64,000 nt of DNA. It comes from Cydia pomonella. Its lineage: Eukaryota > Arthropoda > Insecta > Lepidoptera > Tortricidae. The notes under the pieces were generated by a model. That model worked only from the letters and a program-made list of their open reading frames with translations, ran no database searches and had not been told where the DNA came from. Both the position numbers and the translations under genes were made by a program. The stretch is taken from NCBI RefSeq assembly GCF_033807575.1, contig NC_084711.1, positions 2,728,001 through 2,792,000 of the forward strand. Direction: 5' to 3'. Positions 22,842 to 34,200 of the stretch are shown here, piece by piece (the first letter of the stretch is position 1; every line of letters begins with the position of its first letter).

Positions 22842-22921
22842 AAAACTTCATATAGTTAATGTACATATTATCAGTGTTCAGGTTTAGTCAAGGTTGCAAT
22901 AATGTTATGAATAATATATAG

Positions 22922-22927
22922 AATAAA
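22922..22927 (+). terminator. Poly(A) signal AATAAA for the MED9-NCBP2AS2 transcript
   Basis: It lies 81 bases after the NCBP2AS2 stop and is the first AATAAA after the MED9 start outside introns. Confidence 0.6.
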
Positions 22928-23173
22928 ATGCTGAAATAGTTTTGAGCTATTTTAATTTCCCTCACTCAAAACAAATCAATAAAAATATTCTCTCACTTAA
23001 ACTAGAAAAATCACATATAATGGTACTGCAAACAATCAAATACTGAATATAATTATGATATGGAGTAGAGCAGCTAGCCTCACTAATACAACTAATGTAC
23101 TTACTATCATGTGCCTTAGGCATAGTGCTAGTTTGTAGCAGCCAAGATATTGGCTTGTCATCATCATTACTAT

Positions 23174-23311
23174 TAGCCGGGTCCACACAGAACGAGCATA
23201 TGTGCAATGCAATTTCCTCACGCACAATACAGCCATTGTAGACATGCCTCGGCCGTATTGTGCGTGAGGAATTTGCCTCGCGCGTATACTCGCTCTGTGT
23301 GGACCCAGCTA
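23174..23311. mobile_element. Foldback MITE of the GGGTCCACACAG family, copy 1
   Basis: TAGCCGGGTCCACACAG at the left and CTGTGTGGACCCAGCTA at the right, with long inner arms (CAATTTCCTCACGCACAATA). Relatives are at 34946-35110, 35210-35330 and 36745-36863. Confidence 0.8.
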
Positions 23312-23815
23312 TTGTCTAAAAAAGTCCACTATTACCCTTACCAGACATCACAACACAAAAACTCTGAAACTATGATATACAACATCATAGTTCAGCTGCT
23401 CACATCACTTGCTATATTTATCATTATTGCTTCAACATGTTAATAAGACAATTATTTTTAGTCACAAAAGTTAACTAAGAACAACAAGTTAAAATACAAT
23501 CAATGTACTTCTTTTGCTACTCAAATCAAACATAAAATATACATAAGTAATAATTACATACCAAAGTATCTTCATACTGGCATATAGTAAGATTAGTTTT
23601 TTTTTACTGCCACATATATAATAATAAACATTATATTATATAGTTCAATGATTAATTCTCTCTAGACAATGAAAGATATTTATTTCAGATTAGAGTCTAA
23701 GACAGATAAATGTAAACACCCATTATTACAGCAATAATTATAGTTGTCAAAAATATGGAACAATCTGTTGAGACCACAACTGGACTGGATACATCTACGC
23801 ATACACAGAAGGATT

Positions 23816-23965
23816 AGGGTGGAATCACATCTATCAGCATCAAGCTGCATTTTATATGTGAGAAATGGTCCATATGCATTGGAATTCTGAAAACATCTTC
23901 ATACTAACGAGCGACTTCTCATATACAAAATCCTGCTCAATGCTGATAGATGTGATTCCACCCTT
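23816..23965. mobile_element. MITE, about 150 bp
   Basis: Inverted ends GGTGGAATCACATCTATCAG and CTGATAGATGTGATTCCACC. No ORF. Confidence 0.75.
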
Positions 23966-24230
23966 ATCATACAAATAGTTTCAGAGAAACCATTCCATTT
24001 GCCACCATCATGTGAATGCAACATTAGCCAAGAAGATCGCTTTGTCCCCGTAAGGCCCACGGTCCTACCCATAGTACAAATTATTGCAATGTACTTTAAA
24101 CCATTTTCAATTGGAACAGAGTTGCATTTCCTTTGTTTCATTCTATTTAAAAGAAATTCAACTATATTGCTTACAGTATTGTTTTCAAATCATTTTCATT
24201 GTATGGTGGACCTTACTAGGCTATATTTAG

Positions 24231-24369
24231 TACAGTCGCCATCAGATATATCGAAGCGGCCAAGGTGTTCATAAATATCTGAACACGCCCTCTAACACCT
24301 TGACAATAGAGGCGTGTTCAGATATTTGTGAGCGCCTTCGCCGCTCCGATATATCTGATGGCGACTGTA
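24231..24369. mobile_element. Foldback MITE, 139 bp, TA borders
   Basis: TACAGTCGCCATCAGATATA and TATATCTGATGGCGACTGTA are perfect inverted ends. Inner arms GTTCATAAATATCTGAACAC... also pair with each other. Confidence 0.85.
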
Positions 24370-25223
24370 CATATGTATGTGTGGATGATCCAGTCTTATT
24401 ATTACATCTAACTTAGTGAATAGATCCTAAGTACCTTGTACTTTTGGTATTACAGTGCCTGGAGACAGAATCTAGCAATGCTATAGTATAGTTTGTTGGC
24501 CAAAGCTAGGGAATATTTGTACCCGAAAGCTGTTTCTAATCTAATATTTCTATTGGTGAGCAAGCATTGATTATACGCTGCACTTCTAATTTTATACGGA
24601 TTATATTGATTAGAAAATTTAGGCGGATTCTGGTACTTAGTTTTTTTTTGTAAAGAAATTAGTCAATAAATTTTAGTACAACCATTCCCTAGAATTTTGC
24701 GAAAGTTACGCCAGCAGTTTTTACCAGGAACCTATTAGAAAAATATTTTTCTATAAAAATTTTAATATAACATGACAGTTGTGTGAAGTGACTTCAAAGG
24801 TGTGGATTTTTGAAGCACTGCGAAATCGGAGCGGACTTTCTAAAACACTGTGTAGACTGCAAAATCGTTTTTTTTTTGTTAAAGGTAGATAGGATACGAA
24901 CAATGATATTTCCGGTTATTTGGTTGATGTCTCATAAATACTTTTACCAGATAACTCGAAACATCATTCAAAACTACCACTGCTTTCAGAAAAATGTATC
25001 GTAAACAGTAATTATGCCGCGCAAAATAACTCGATATATGTAGAAATTGTACACCTGTTTAGCCCGAGGCAAACACAGACCAAATGTCTACACAGACCGA
25101 GCGGCATCGCACGGTGGTTTCCACGCGAGGCGGCTTGCTTTATGTCTGAAACACCCAGATTCCAGTGTTGTAGAAAGTCCGTATCCGGGAAGCCGGTGAC
25201 GTTTAGTCGGGAGGTCCGTGGAG

Positions 25224-28200
25224 TCAGTTGGCGGCGACGGCGGGCGGCTCGGGCTTGTCGTGGCGCTTGCGGCCGCGCCGCCCGCCGCCGCCGCCGCCGC
25301 CCGCGCCGCGCTTGTCGGCTTGCACCTCGAACGGCGAGTCGGGGGTCGTCACGTCGGCTTCCTGTGGGGAAAATATTGCTTTCAATTATGGGCATGCATA
25401 GTGTCTCGTTTTAGAAAACTGATAACGTAAGTCGACTTACGATACGCTCTAACACGCCTAAAATGTGCCGCAGCTGAATCAATAGTTCAAAAGTTTGATA
25501 CACTCTGGTATGACAGAAATAGTGGCCTTCACGAGACTGCTCATCCCAATTAACTGGAGCTATATAGCGCATTATTTATTACAAAATAAAATGTGATATA
25601 GTCCTTATTGGAAGTGTTAGACGATTCAAAGCACGTTTAGGGCCGGTTGCACCAAACTGTTTCTCACAGTTAAAGCGTTCGCAAAGTTGTTGTTCTCTGC
25701 CCAGTGACGTTGATCAGTATCGTTGGTGCAACTGGCTTAGAGAGTGCGAGAACGAACAGTATACCGTGACGTTGTCCCTGGCGTCGGGCGGCGCGGCGAG
25801 CGGCGCGCGCGGCTTGTGGCGCGGCGGCGGCTTGTGGCGCGGCGCCGCGCTCGCCGGCTCCGGCCGCAGCACGTTGCCCACGGCCTTCGTGCGGCCCTCG
25901 CGGAACACCTACAAATACACGGATTACCGTGGTTTTCATTAGAACCAGGATTAAAAAAAATTGAATGATTCGCCTCGCGAGGAAATTGCCGCGTGAAGTA
26001 CTTTAGTTCGAAAGACGTACCGCGCCCGAGGCAAGCATGCACGTGCCATGATTCCGCGGACGAGCCACGGCGTCGCGCAGCATTTATTCGCGAGATGACT
26101 TGTCTCAATACTCGATACATTTATTGTGTCTTGTATGAGCTGACATTTATAAAAAAAGTATTAATGTGGTTCGTAATAATGACGGCCCTAAGATTGTTGA
26201 CGTGCCTATTTCAGGCTATTTTGAATACAACCAGCCAACTTACCATCCTTTGCCCTCGCTTCAGGTACTCGGGGTGCTTGATGAACCTGAACCGCACCAG
26301 CGCCTTGTCGCCGGTGCGCAGGCAGTCGCGCGACATGGAGAGGATGGAGGCGGTCTGCCGGATGGAGCCGCAGTGCACCATGGCCTGGTAGCGGGAACTG
26401 ATGGTGGTGGGGTGGTGCAGGACGAGGATCTCGCCCTCGAACTGCCAGCAGGCTTGTGGCTCCAGCGCCGGGGACACCATCACCATGCCCTGACAAAAAG
26501 TATGAAGTTAATTGATGAATATAGCGGGGTGTCTATCAGATCAATATTCTGCAAATCATAAAATAGTTATTTTTGTGAAGGTACAGTCAGCTGTAGACAA
26601 TTTTACCTTGCTCATCTATACTTCTAGATTCCCCTATACATACATTTGTATCCTACCAAAAACATTTTCATGAAAAATGTTGCCAAGACGAAACCATAAG
26701 CCTTGCACTGTAAAAAAGTTACCAGTTCTCATGTAGAGCCAAGCTTCTAGTTCTACAACCCCTAACTTCACAAACTCTACGCTCCCGCGGCCTGACTACG
26801 TGGATGTAGGACGATGTGAAATGGCTCTAGCAGTTGTAAAGCCTCACCTTGCGTATCTGCGAGCGCTTGATCTTCTTGAGAGCGAAGGAGGCGGTCTGGC
26901 CGCCGCGCACCTCGGACACCTGCATGCGCTTGCGATGGATGGACTTGACGGTGATGGGCGTGAAGCGGCCCAGCGGGTCGGGGCCCAGCAGCAGCGTGTC
27001 GTTCAGCCGGATCACGCCGGCCAGCGTCGTGCCCGACACCACGGTGCCCACGCCCTGGGGAAACATGGCTGTGAGGACTGCTGGACAACTACTTCGCGAA
27101 GGTTAGTAGGAGTATACAAATATTAGGTGGGTTTGTTGACAACACAGCAACACACTAATACCAATAAAACAACTTTTAGGATTAAGAGAAATATACAGAG
27201 TCAATACGGACTGCTGAGACGGAGGATAGAGGGGGAAGCTATTAAATTTTACTATACACATTTAAATAAAATATTGATAAACATCCGCAAGAAGACGCTA
27301 GATGGAGGAATACCGAAAAATAACTCGTAGCTAGAAGTAACGGAAAACGCAACGTTTTTACGAGTACATTCCATAGATTACAAATTTATATCTACTGAAG
27401 GCTTTTGATTTTTCTGAATAGACTTCCGAGTTATGAACCACAGAATTTACCGTAGTAAATCCTCGCAGGAAATTGACATTAGTTGAGACACTAACTGGCA
27501 ATGAATAAGTGTCTTCGATCTGGAACTCGGCTGGTCGTCGCTGGACGGCATCCGTGTCTTTATCAGATTCAGGAACATCGTCAGCAGTTCCGAGATCAAC
27601 AGAAAGTATAGCCTAATGACCTTGAAGTAACATTTGACTCACCGGTACGGAATAAGTGTCGTCGATCTGGAACTCGGCGGGCTGGTCGTCGCTGGACGGC
27701 ATCCGCGTCTTCAGCAGGTTCAGGAACATCGTCAGCAGTTCCAGGTTCTCACCGCTCACGTTCGACACAAGGAAGATTGGGCATAGCCTGTTGAATAATG
27801 TAATAAAAACAGTGTCGAAATTTCGATTTTCACGTTTCGCGGTAGGCCCTCAGATATGGTGGATAACGCATGTATTAAACTGTTCATAGTGAATGAAAAA
27901 GTAAATTCCTCGGTTATTTCTCAGACAGAACGTCTTGTCTTAACAATCCAAACTTAACCGCTAGAAACGTATAAATCTACACAATAAAAGTACCTTGCAT
28001 ACGTAACATATAAGTGTACGTTAAATCCTCTTTGTTGTCGATGCATTAAATTGTGACTGCACAAAACACAATTTCTTATTGCTATACAATTTTCTACCTA
28101 AAGCGACACAAAATAAAGTCCGTTAATATAACTACAAACAGTACCTCTGCGAGACGAAGTTGGTAGCGCTAACGATGACGTCATCCTTCGTCTTCACCAT

Positions 28201-31200
28201 CACGGGCACCTTGCGGCAGCCGGACGACTTCAGTATCCTGATTAGCAGCTTTAGGTTATCCTGGGAAACAAAATATATAACTAATGACAAAGTACACTCT
28301 AGTTGACCAAGCGAAAGCGGTCTCCGTTTCAGATTGGGCAGAAATGCTTTCGTATCCGACTGTCCTCTACAAGTCGCATTTCTCGACCGATAGGGTTGAT
28401 AGTTACATAGCTTTTTTGTCGTTTCGTTTATTGTTCTGTTAAAAATGGCGGAAATTGGCACAATTTTTGGTCAAACCCATTGTTATTCCTACTTGTTTAC
28501 ATTATCTCGTTACGTTGTTACCGTCTATAAATCAGCATTACCTGTAGGATGTTAGGCGGGCACATGTCTATTTTGGTGACCACCACGAACACGGGCACGG
28601 AGAGCGCCAGCGCCAGCCCCAGGTGCTCCTTGGTCATGCCCACTATTCCTGCGTTCGCCCCTATCTGTAACAATATCACTGTTTCAGTAAAATACATTTG
28701 TATTTTGGGAACAATCTTACACAGATCGACCTAGCCTCAAACAATGCAAGGCTAACTAAACTAGGCAAAGATACACATACTTATATAGATCAATAGATAT
28801 TTAGAATTTTAGATACATAGATAACATCCATAACACAGCGTAACTCTGCAGTGGATCAAGGGACACAGCAACTCGCGAGGTACCGATGCAGTCGACATAG
28901 AGGCGAGAGGAGGCTCGGGACTGAAGGTGGCAGGACCGGAGCCAATTCTACCTCTGGCTTCGGAACATGCTGCGACATAACACCAAGGTTAAACACCAAC
29001 AGTACTGGTCTAACCTAGGCACGTGCAGGCAGGGGAAGGAAGCCCTCCCGACAATCAACCTCGGTTTGTCAAGGAGGCTGAGACAGAAGAGGCCACAGCT
29101 CCGGCTTCTGACTGGGGCCATAACTGGCCACGCACCACTAAACAAACACCTGTTTACCCTACGTGTTACAGGTAGCCCCCACCGCAGGGCGTGCATGGAG
29201 GCAGAAGAGACAGCCGCCCACGTCATTCGCCACGCCGGGGTCTCTCCCAGAAGTTGTCGGCAACATCAAGGGTCTGCTAGGCTTCTTGGTGGAGTTGGGT
29301 TGGCGAGAGTAGTGCCTACAACCCACCACGCAAAATAGGCGCGATTATATGACGTCGAGTTGCGGAAACCAAGCCCATGAGTACATATTAACCTATAACA
29401 TCCATAACTCAGGACCAAATATCTGCGATGCACACACATATAAATACCAGGATTCGAACCCTGGTGGTCTTGAGGTAGCGCCAGTGGCCGCTAGTCGATG
29501 TGATGGCCTTGTGTTCACAGTTCACAGTCGTAAACTCCTTCCTCTTAATGGTGAGTCCACTATGAGCATGCGGAATTTCGGCGCATGGCCCATCATGCCG
29601 AACACTGTGGTCTTGAGGTAGCGCTCGCGGCCGCTAGTCGATGTGATGACCTTGTGTTCACAGTTCACAGTCGTGAACTCCTTCCTCTTTATGAGTTCAC
29701 TTACCATGAGCATGCCGAAGTCCGGCGCGTGGCCCGTCATACCGAACACTGTGGTCTTGAGGTAGCGCTCGTGGCCCGCTAGGTCGATGAACGTGATGAC
29801 CTTGGAAGACTTCTCGCAGATCTTGACCCAGTCTAGCGTTCCATGATCTGGTTTGTTCACAACGTTGCCTGAGAAAAGAAATTAGATGTGGTTAAGTGGA
29901 TTCATTTGACCCAAATGTGTATACCTTAATTATCAGATACCATTAGCAAAACCTGAATTCTCTCAGAACAAATAAAATCACAGAAAGTAATTTCATTTGT
30001 TCTGGCTTGTCTGTCTCACTAACCAATACCATAGAAGCCCAGGATATTGTTGCCCACAGAACTGGTCCGCCCGCTCTCCACCTCATGCTTGTGTCTCAAC
30101 AGCCGTTGTCTCTCTTACTCCCATTGTCTTGTCTGTCTCACTCACCTATACTGTCGAAGCCGAGGATATCGTTGCCCACAGAACTGGTCCGCCCGCTCTC
30201 CACTTAATGCTTGTGTCTGAACAGCCGTTGTCGCTATTACTCCCATTGCTTGTCTGTCCCACTCACCCATACTGTCGAAGCCGAGGATATCATTGCCCAC
30301 CGAACTGGTCCGCCCGCTCTCCACTTCATGCTTGTGTCTGAACAGCCGTTGTCGCTATTACTCCCATTGCTTGTCTGTCCCACTCACCCATACTGTCGAA
30401 GCCGAGGATATCATTGCCCACCGAACTGGTCCGCCCGCTCTCCACTTAATGCTTGTGTCTGAACAGCCGTTGTCGCTATTACTCCCATTGCTTGTCTGTC
30501 CCACTCACCCATACTGTCGAAGCCGAGGATATCATTGCCCACCGAACTGGTCCGCCCGCTCTCCACTTCATGCTTGTGTCTGAACAGCCGTTGTCGCTAT
30601 TACTCCCATTGCTTGTCTGTCCCACTCACCCATACTGTCGAAGCCGAGGATATCATTGCCCACCGAACTGGTCCGCCCGCTCTCCACTTAATGCTTGTGT
30701 CTGAACAGCCGTTGTCGCTATTACTCCCATTGCTTGTCTGTCCCACTCACCCATACTGTCGAAGCCGAGGATATCATTGCCCACCGAACTGGTCCGCCCG
30801 CTCTCCACTTCATGCTTGTGTCTGAACAGCCGTTGTCGCTATTACTCCCATTGCTTGTCTGTCCCACTCACCCATACTGTCGAAGCCGAGGATATCATTG
30901 CCCACCGAACTGGTCCGCCCGCTCTCCACTTCATGCTTGTGTCTGAACAGCCGTTGTCGCTATTACTCCCATTGCTTGTCTGTCCCACTCACCCATACTG
31001 TCGAAGCCGAGGATATCATTGCCCACCGAACTGGTCCGCCCGCTCTCCACTTAATGCTTGTGTCTGAACAGCCGTTGTCGCTATTACTCCCATTGCTTGT
31101 CTGTCCCACTCACCCATACTGTCGAAGCCGAGGATATCATTGCCCACCGAACTGGTCCGCCCGCTCTCCACTTCATGCTTGTGTCTGAACAGCCGTTGTC

Positions 31201-34200
31201 GCTATTACTCCCATTGCTTGTCTGTCCCACTCACCCATACTGTCGAAGCCGAGGATATCATTGCCCACCGAACTGGTCCGCCCGCTCTCCACTTCATGCT
31301 TGTGTCTGAACAGCCGTTGTCGCTATTACTCCCATTGCTTGTCTGTCCCACTCACCCATACTGTCGAAGCCGAGGATATCATTGCCCACCGAACTGGTCC
31401 GCCCGCTCTCCACTTAATGCTTGTGTCTGAACAGCCGTTGTCGCTATTACTCCCATTGCTTGTCTGTCCCACTCACCCATACTGTCGAAGCCGAGGATAT
31501 CATTGCCCACCGAACTGGTCCGCCCGCTCTCCACTTCATGCTTGTGTCTGAACAGCCGTTGTCGCTATTACTCCCATTGCTTGTCTGTCCCACTCACCCA
31601 TACTGTCGAAGCCGAGGATATCATTGCCCACCGAACTGGTCCGCCCGCTCTCCACTTCATGCTTGTGTCTGAACAGCCGTTGTCGCTATTACTCCCATTG
31701 CTTGTCTGTCCCACTCACCCATACTGTCGAAGCCGAGGATATCATTGCCCACCGAACTGGTCCGCCCGCTCTCCACTTAATGCTTGTGTCTGAACAGCCG
31801 TTGTCGCTATTACTCCCATTGCTTGTCTGTCCCACTCACCCATACTGTCGAAGCCGAGGATATCATTGCCCACCGAACTGGTCCGCCCGCTCTCCACTTC
31901 ATGCTTGTGTCTGAACAGCCGTTGTCGCTATTACTCCCATTGCTTGTCTGTCCCACTCACCCATACTGTCGAAGCCGAGGATATCATTGCCCACCGAACT
32001 GGTCCGCCCCGCTCTCCACTTCATGCTTGTGTCTGAACAGCCGTTGTCGCTATTACTCCCATTGCTTGTCTGTCCCACTCACCCATACTGTCGAAGCCGA
32101 GGATATCATTGCCCACCGAACTGGTCCGCCCGCTCTCCACTTCATGCTTGTGTCTGAACAGCCGTTGTCGCTATTACTCCCATTGCTTGTCTGTCCCACT
32201 CACCCATACTGTCGAAGCCGAGGATATCATTGCCCACCGAACTGGTCCGCCCGCTCTCCACTTCATGCTTGTGTCTGAACAGCCGTTGTCGCTATTACTC
32301 CCATTGCTTGTCTGTCCCACTCACCCATACTGTCGAAGCCGAGGATATCATTGCCCACCGAACTGGTCCGCCCGCTCTCCACTTCATGCTTGTGTCTGAA
32401 CAGCCGTTGTCGCTATTACTCCCATTGCTTGTCTGTCCCACTCACCCATACTGTCGAAGCCGAGGATATCATTGCCCACCGAACTGGTCCGCCCGCTCTC
32501 CACTTCATGCTTGTGTCTGAACAGCCGTTGTCGCTATTACTCCCATTGCTTGTCTGTCCCACTCACCCATACTGTCGAAGCCGAGGATATCATTGCCCAC
32601 CGAACTGGTCCGCCCGCTCTCCACTTCATGCTTGTGTCTGAACAGCCGTTGTCGCTATTACTCCCATTGCTTGTCTGTCCCACTCACCCATACTGTCGAA
32701 GCCGAGGATATCATTGCCCACCGAACTGGTCCGCCCGCTCTCCACTTCATGCTTGTGCCTGAACAGCCGTTGTCGCGCGTATCCTCTCCCGTTGTCCAGT
32801 TCGCCGTGGGTCAGTACGCCAAGGAGTGTGGATTTGCCGGCATCTACGTTGCCTACTACTGCCACTCTGTTAGGACAAAGAAGTAATATAAATATTGGTA
32901 AAAAATTGATAAAAGTATGACATGATCCTTTTCATGATAGGATGGAGGCAAAAGAGCATAGTTCGAGGACTAAAAAAGAATGTAGATAGCGTAGAGAGCA
33001 AAAACTAAGTTGTAAACCCCACACTTCCAGAAATCAGTTGTAAACTCAGCTGCAAAGTGCCTATCTACCCACATTATTATGCATGAATTCTACTCGTGAA
33101 GTGGGTATGCACTTTTGCTGTTCGCTGTAAGTACCTTGAGCTGCCAACCATCCAGGTTTACCAGGATTTGTCTTTGTTTGGAGTCCGTAAAGATTTTTCA
33201 AAGTTGTCTGAGTCAAAATCTGAACACTTTTCATGTTGGTCTGAATCCTACCAACAATTTTATTTTTGTAATAATAGTAGTTTGTAGTAAAAGTAATGTT
33301 AAGAATAAAATGTGATTGCACGTAAGCGTCCCGGGTTTTGAAGCTCTTCGTCCGTCGGCAATTTAGATGATGTCGATCCTAGTTGTACCTAGTCAGTTCA
33401 GTAGCGTGTGTGTACCTGATCTCCATGAAGTCGCTGTGGTCGCGCTCGGCCCGCAGCAGGTACTGCCCGGTGAGCAGGCCGCGCTCGTCGCCGCCGCCGC
33501 AGTCCCAGCGCCGCAGCTCCACGCAGGACACGCGGGACCCGCTGACCAGCGACTGTAGTGTGGCCACGGATGCGCTGTACTCGTCCTCTGTGAGACCTCG
33601 TCCGTCTGTACATATTGAGATATTAATACTTGAATTATTTAAAGTATTGGGTATATATATAGTTGTCTGGGTGCCGACAACACAAGCCTTCTGGAGCTTA
33701 CTGTGGGACTTAGTCAATCGGTGTAAGAAAAATTAAAATGAAAAATGATTATTTAGTATTTTAATTTTCAGCCATTCATGACATGATCTCTGTGAAGTGA
33801 AAACAACGAAGAATAAGGAGCAGGAGCATGTATATATTATATATAGATGTGTAAATCCAAAAGATAGACTGTCATAAAGGCGGCACCCGGTAAGTCTTTA
33901 ACAATGAATGGAGTGGTGGGGAATTCACCACGCCTGGTCCGAGCGTTTTCTTAAATGTAGTTATTGTGAAAGGAAATAAACATTTTTTTATTTTACTTAT
34001 AAATTTAAAAAAAATTGGGTCCATAAAAAAAAAACAAACAATCAATATTTCGTAGGTTTCTTAAATTAATGTAATATTTCGATCCCCAATTTAACGTTAT
34101 AAACCTTCTAAACCTACTTCACCTTAACCCTTTATAAAGTCAGTCAGGAATTATGCAAAATTGAACTATACTACTTTGAAATGAAGTTCAATATTAGATG

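Larger units (their letters stand above)
22842..25223. other. Tail-to-tail intergenic region between NCBP2AS2 and GTPBP1
   Basis: It holds three foldback MITEs (23174-23311, 23816-23965, 24231-24369) listed separately. The rest is AT-rich, and I see no coding exon. Confidence 0.6.

Noticed and set aside
25142..26561. GC-rich plus-strand frames opposite GTPBP1 exons
   Set aside because: Shadow frames of conserved minus-strand exons; no homology and no splice support.
29998..32780. CRISPR-like array
   Set aside because: The units are contiguous 121-bp tandem copies with no unique spacers, and this is an animal genome.
30211..32886. A family of repeated 83-97-residue frames on the plus strand (Cys- and His-rich)
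   Set aside because: They are antisense readings of the GTPBP1 exon array; each unit ends in a stop and they vanish at the array edge. Not genes.
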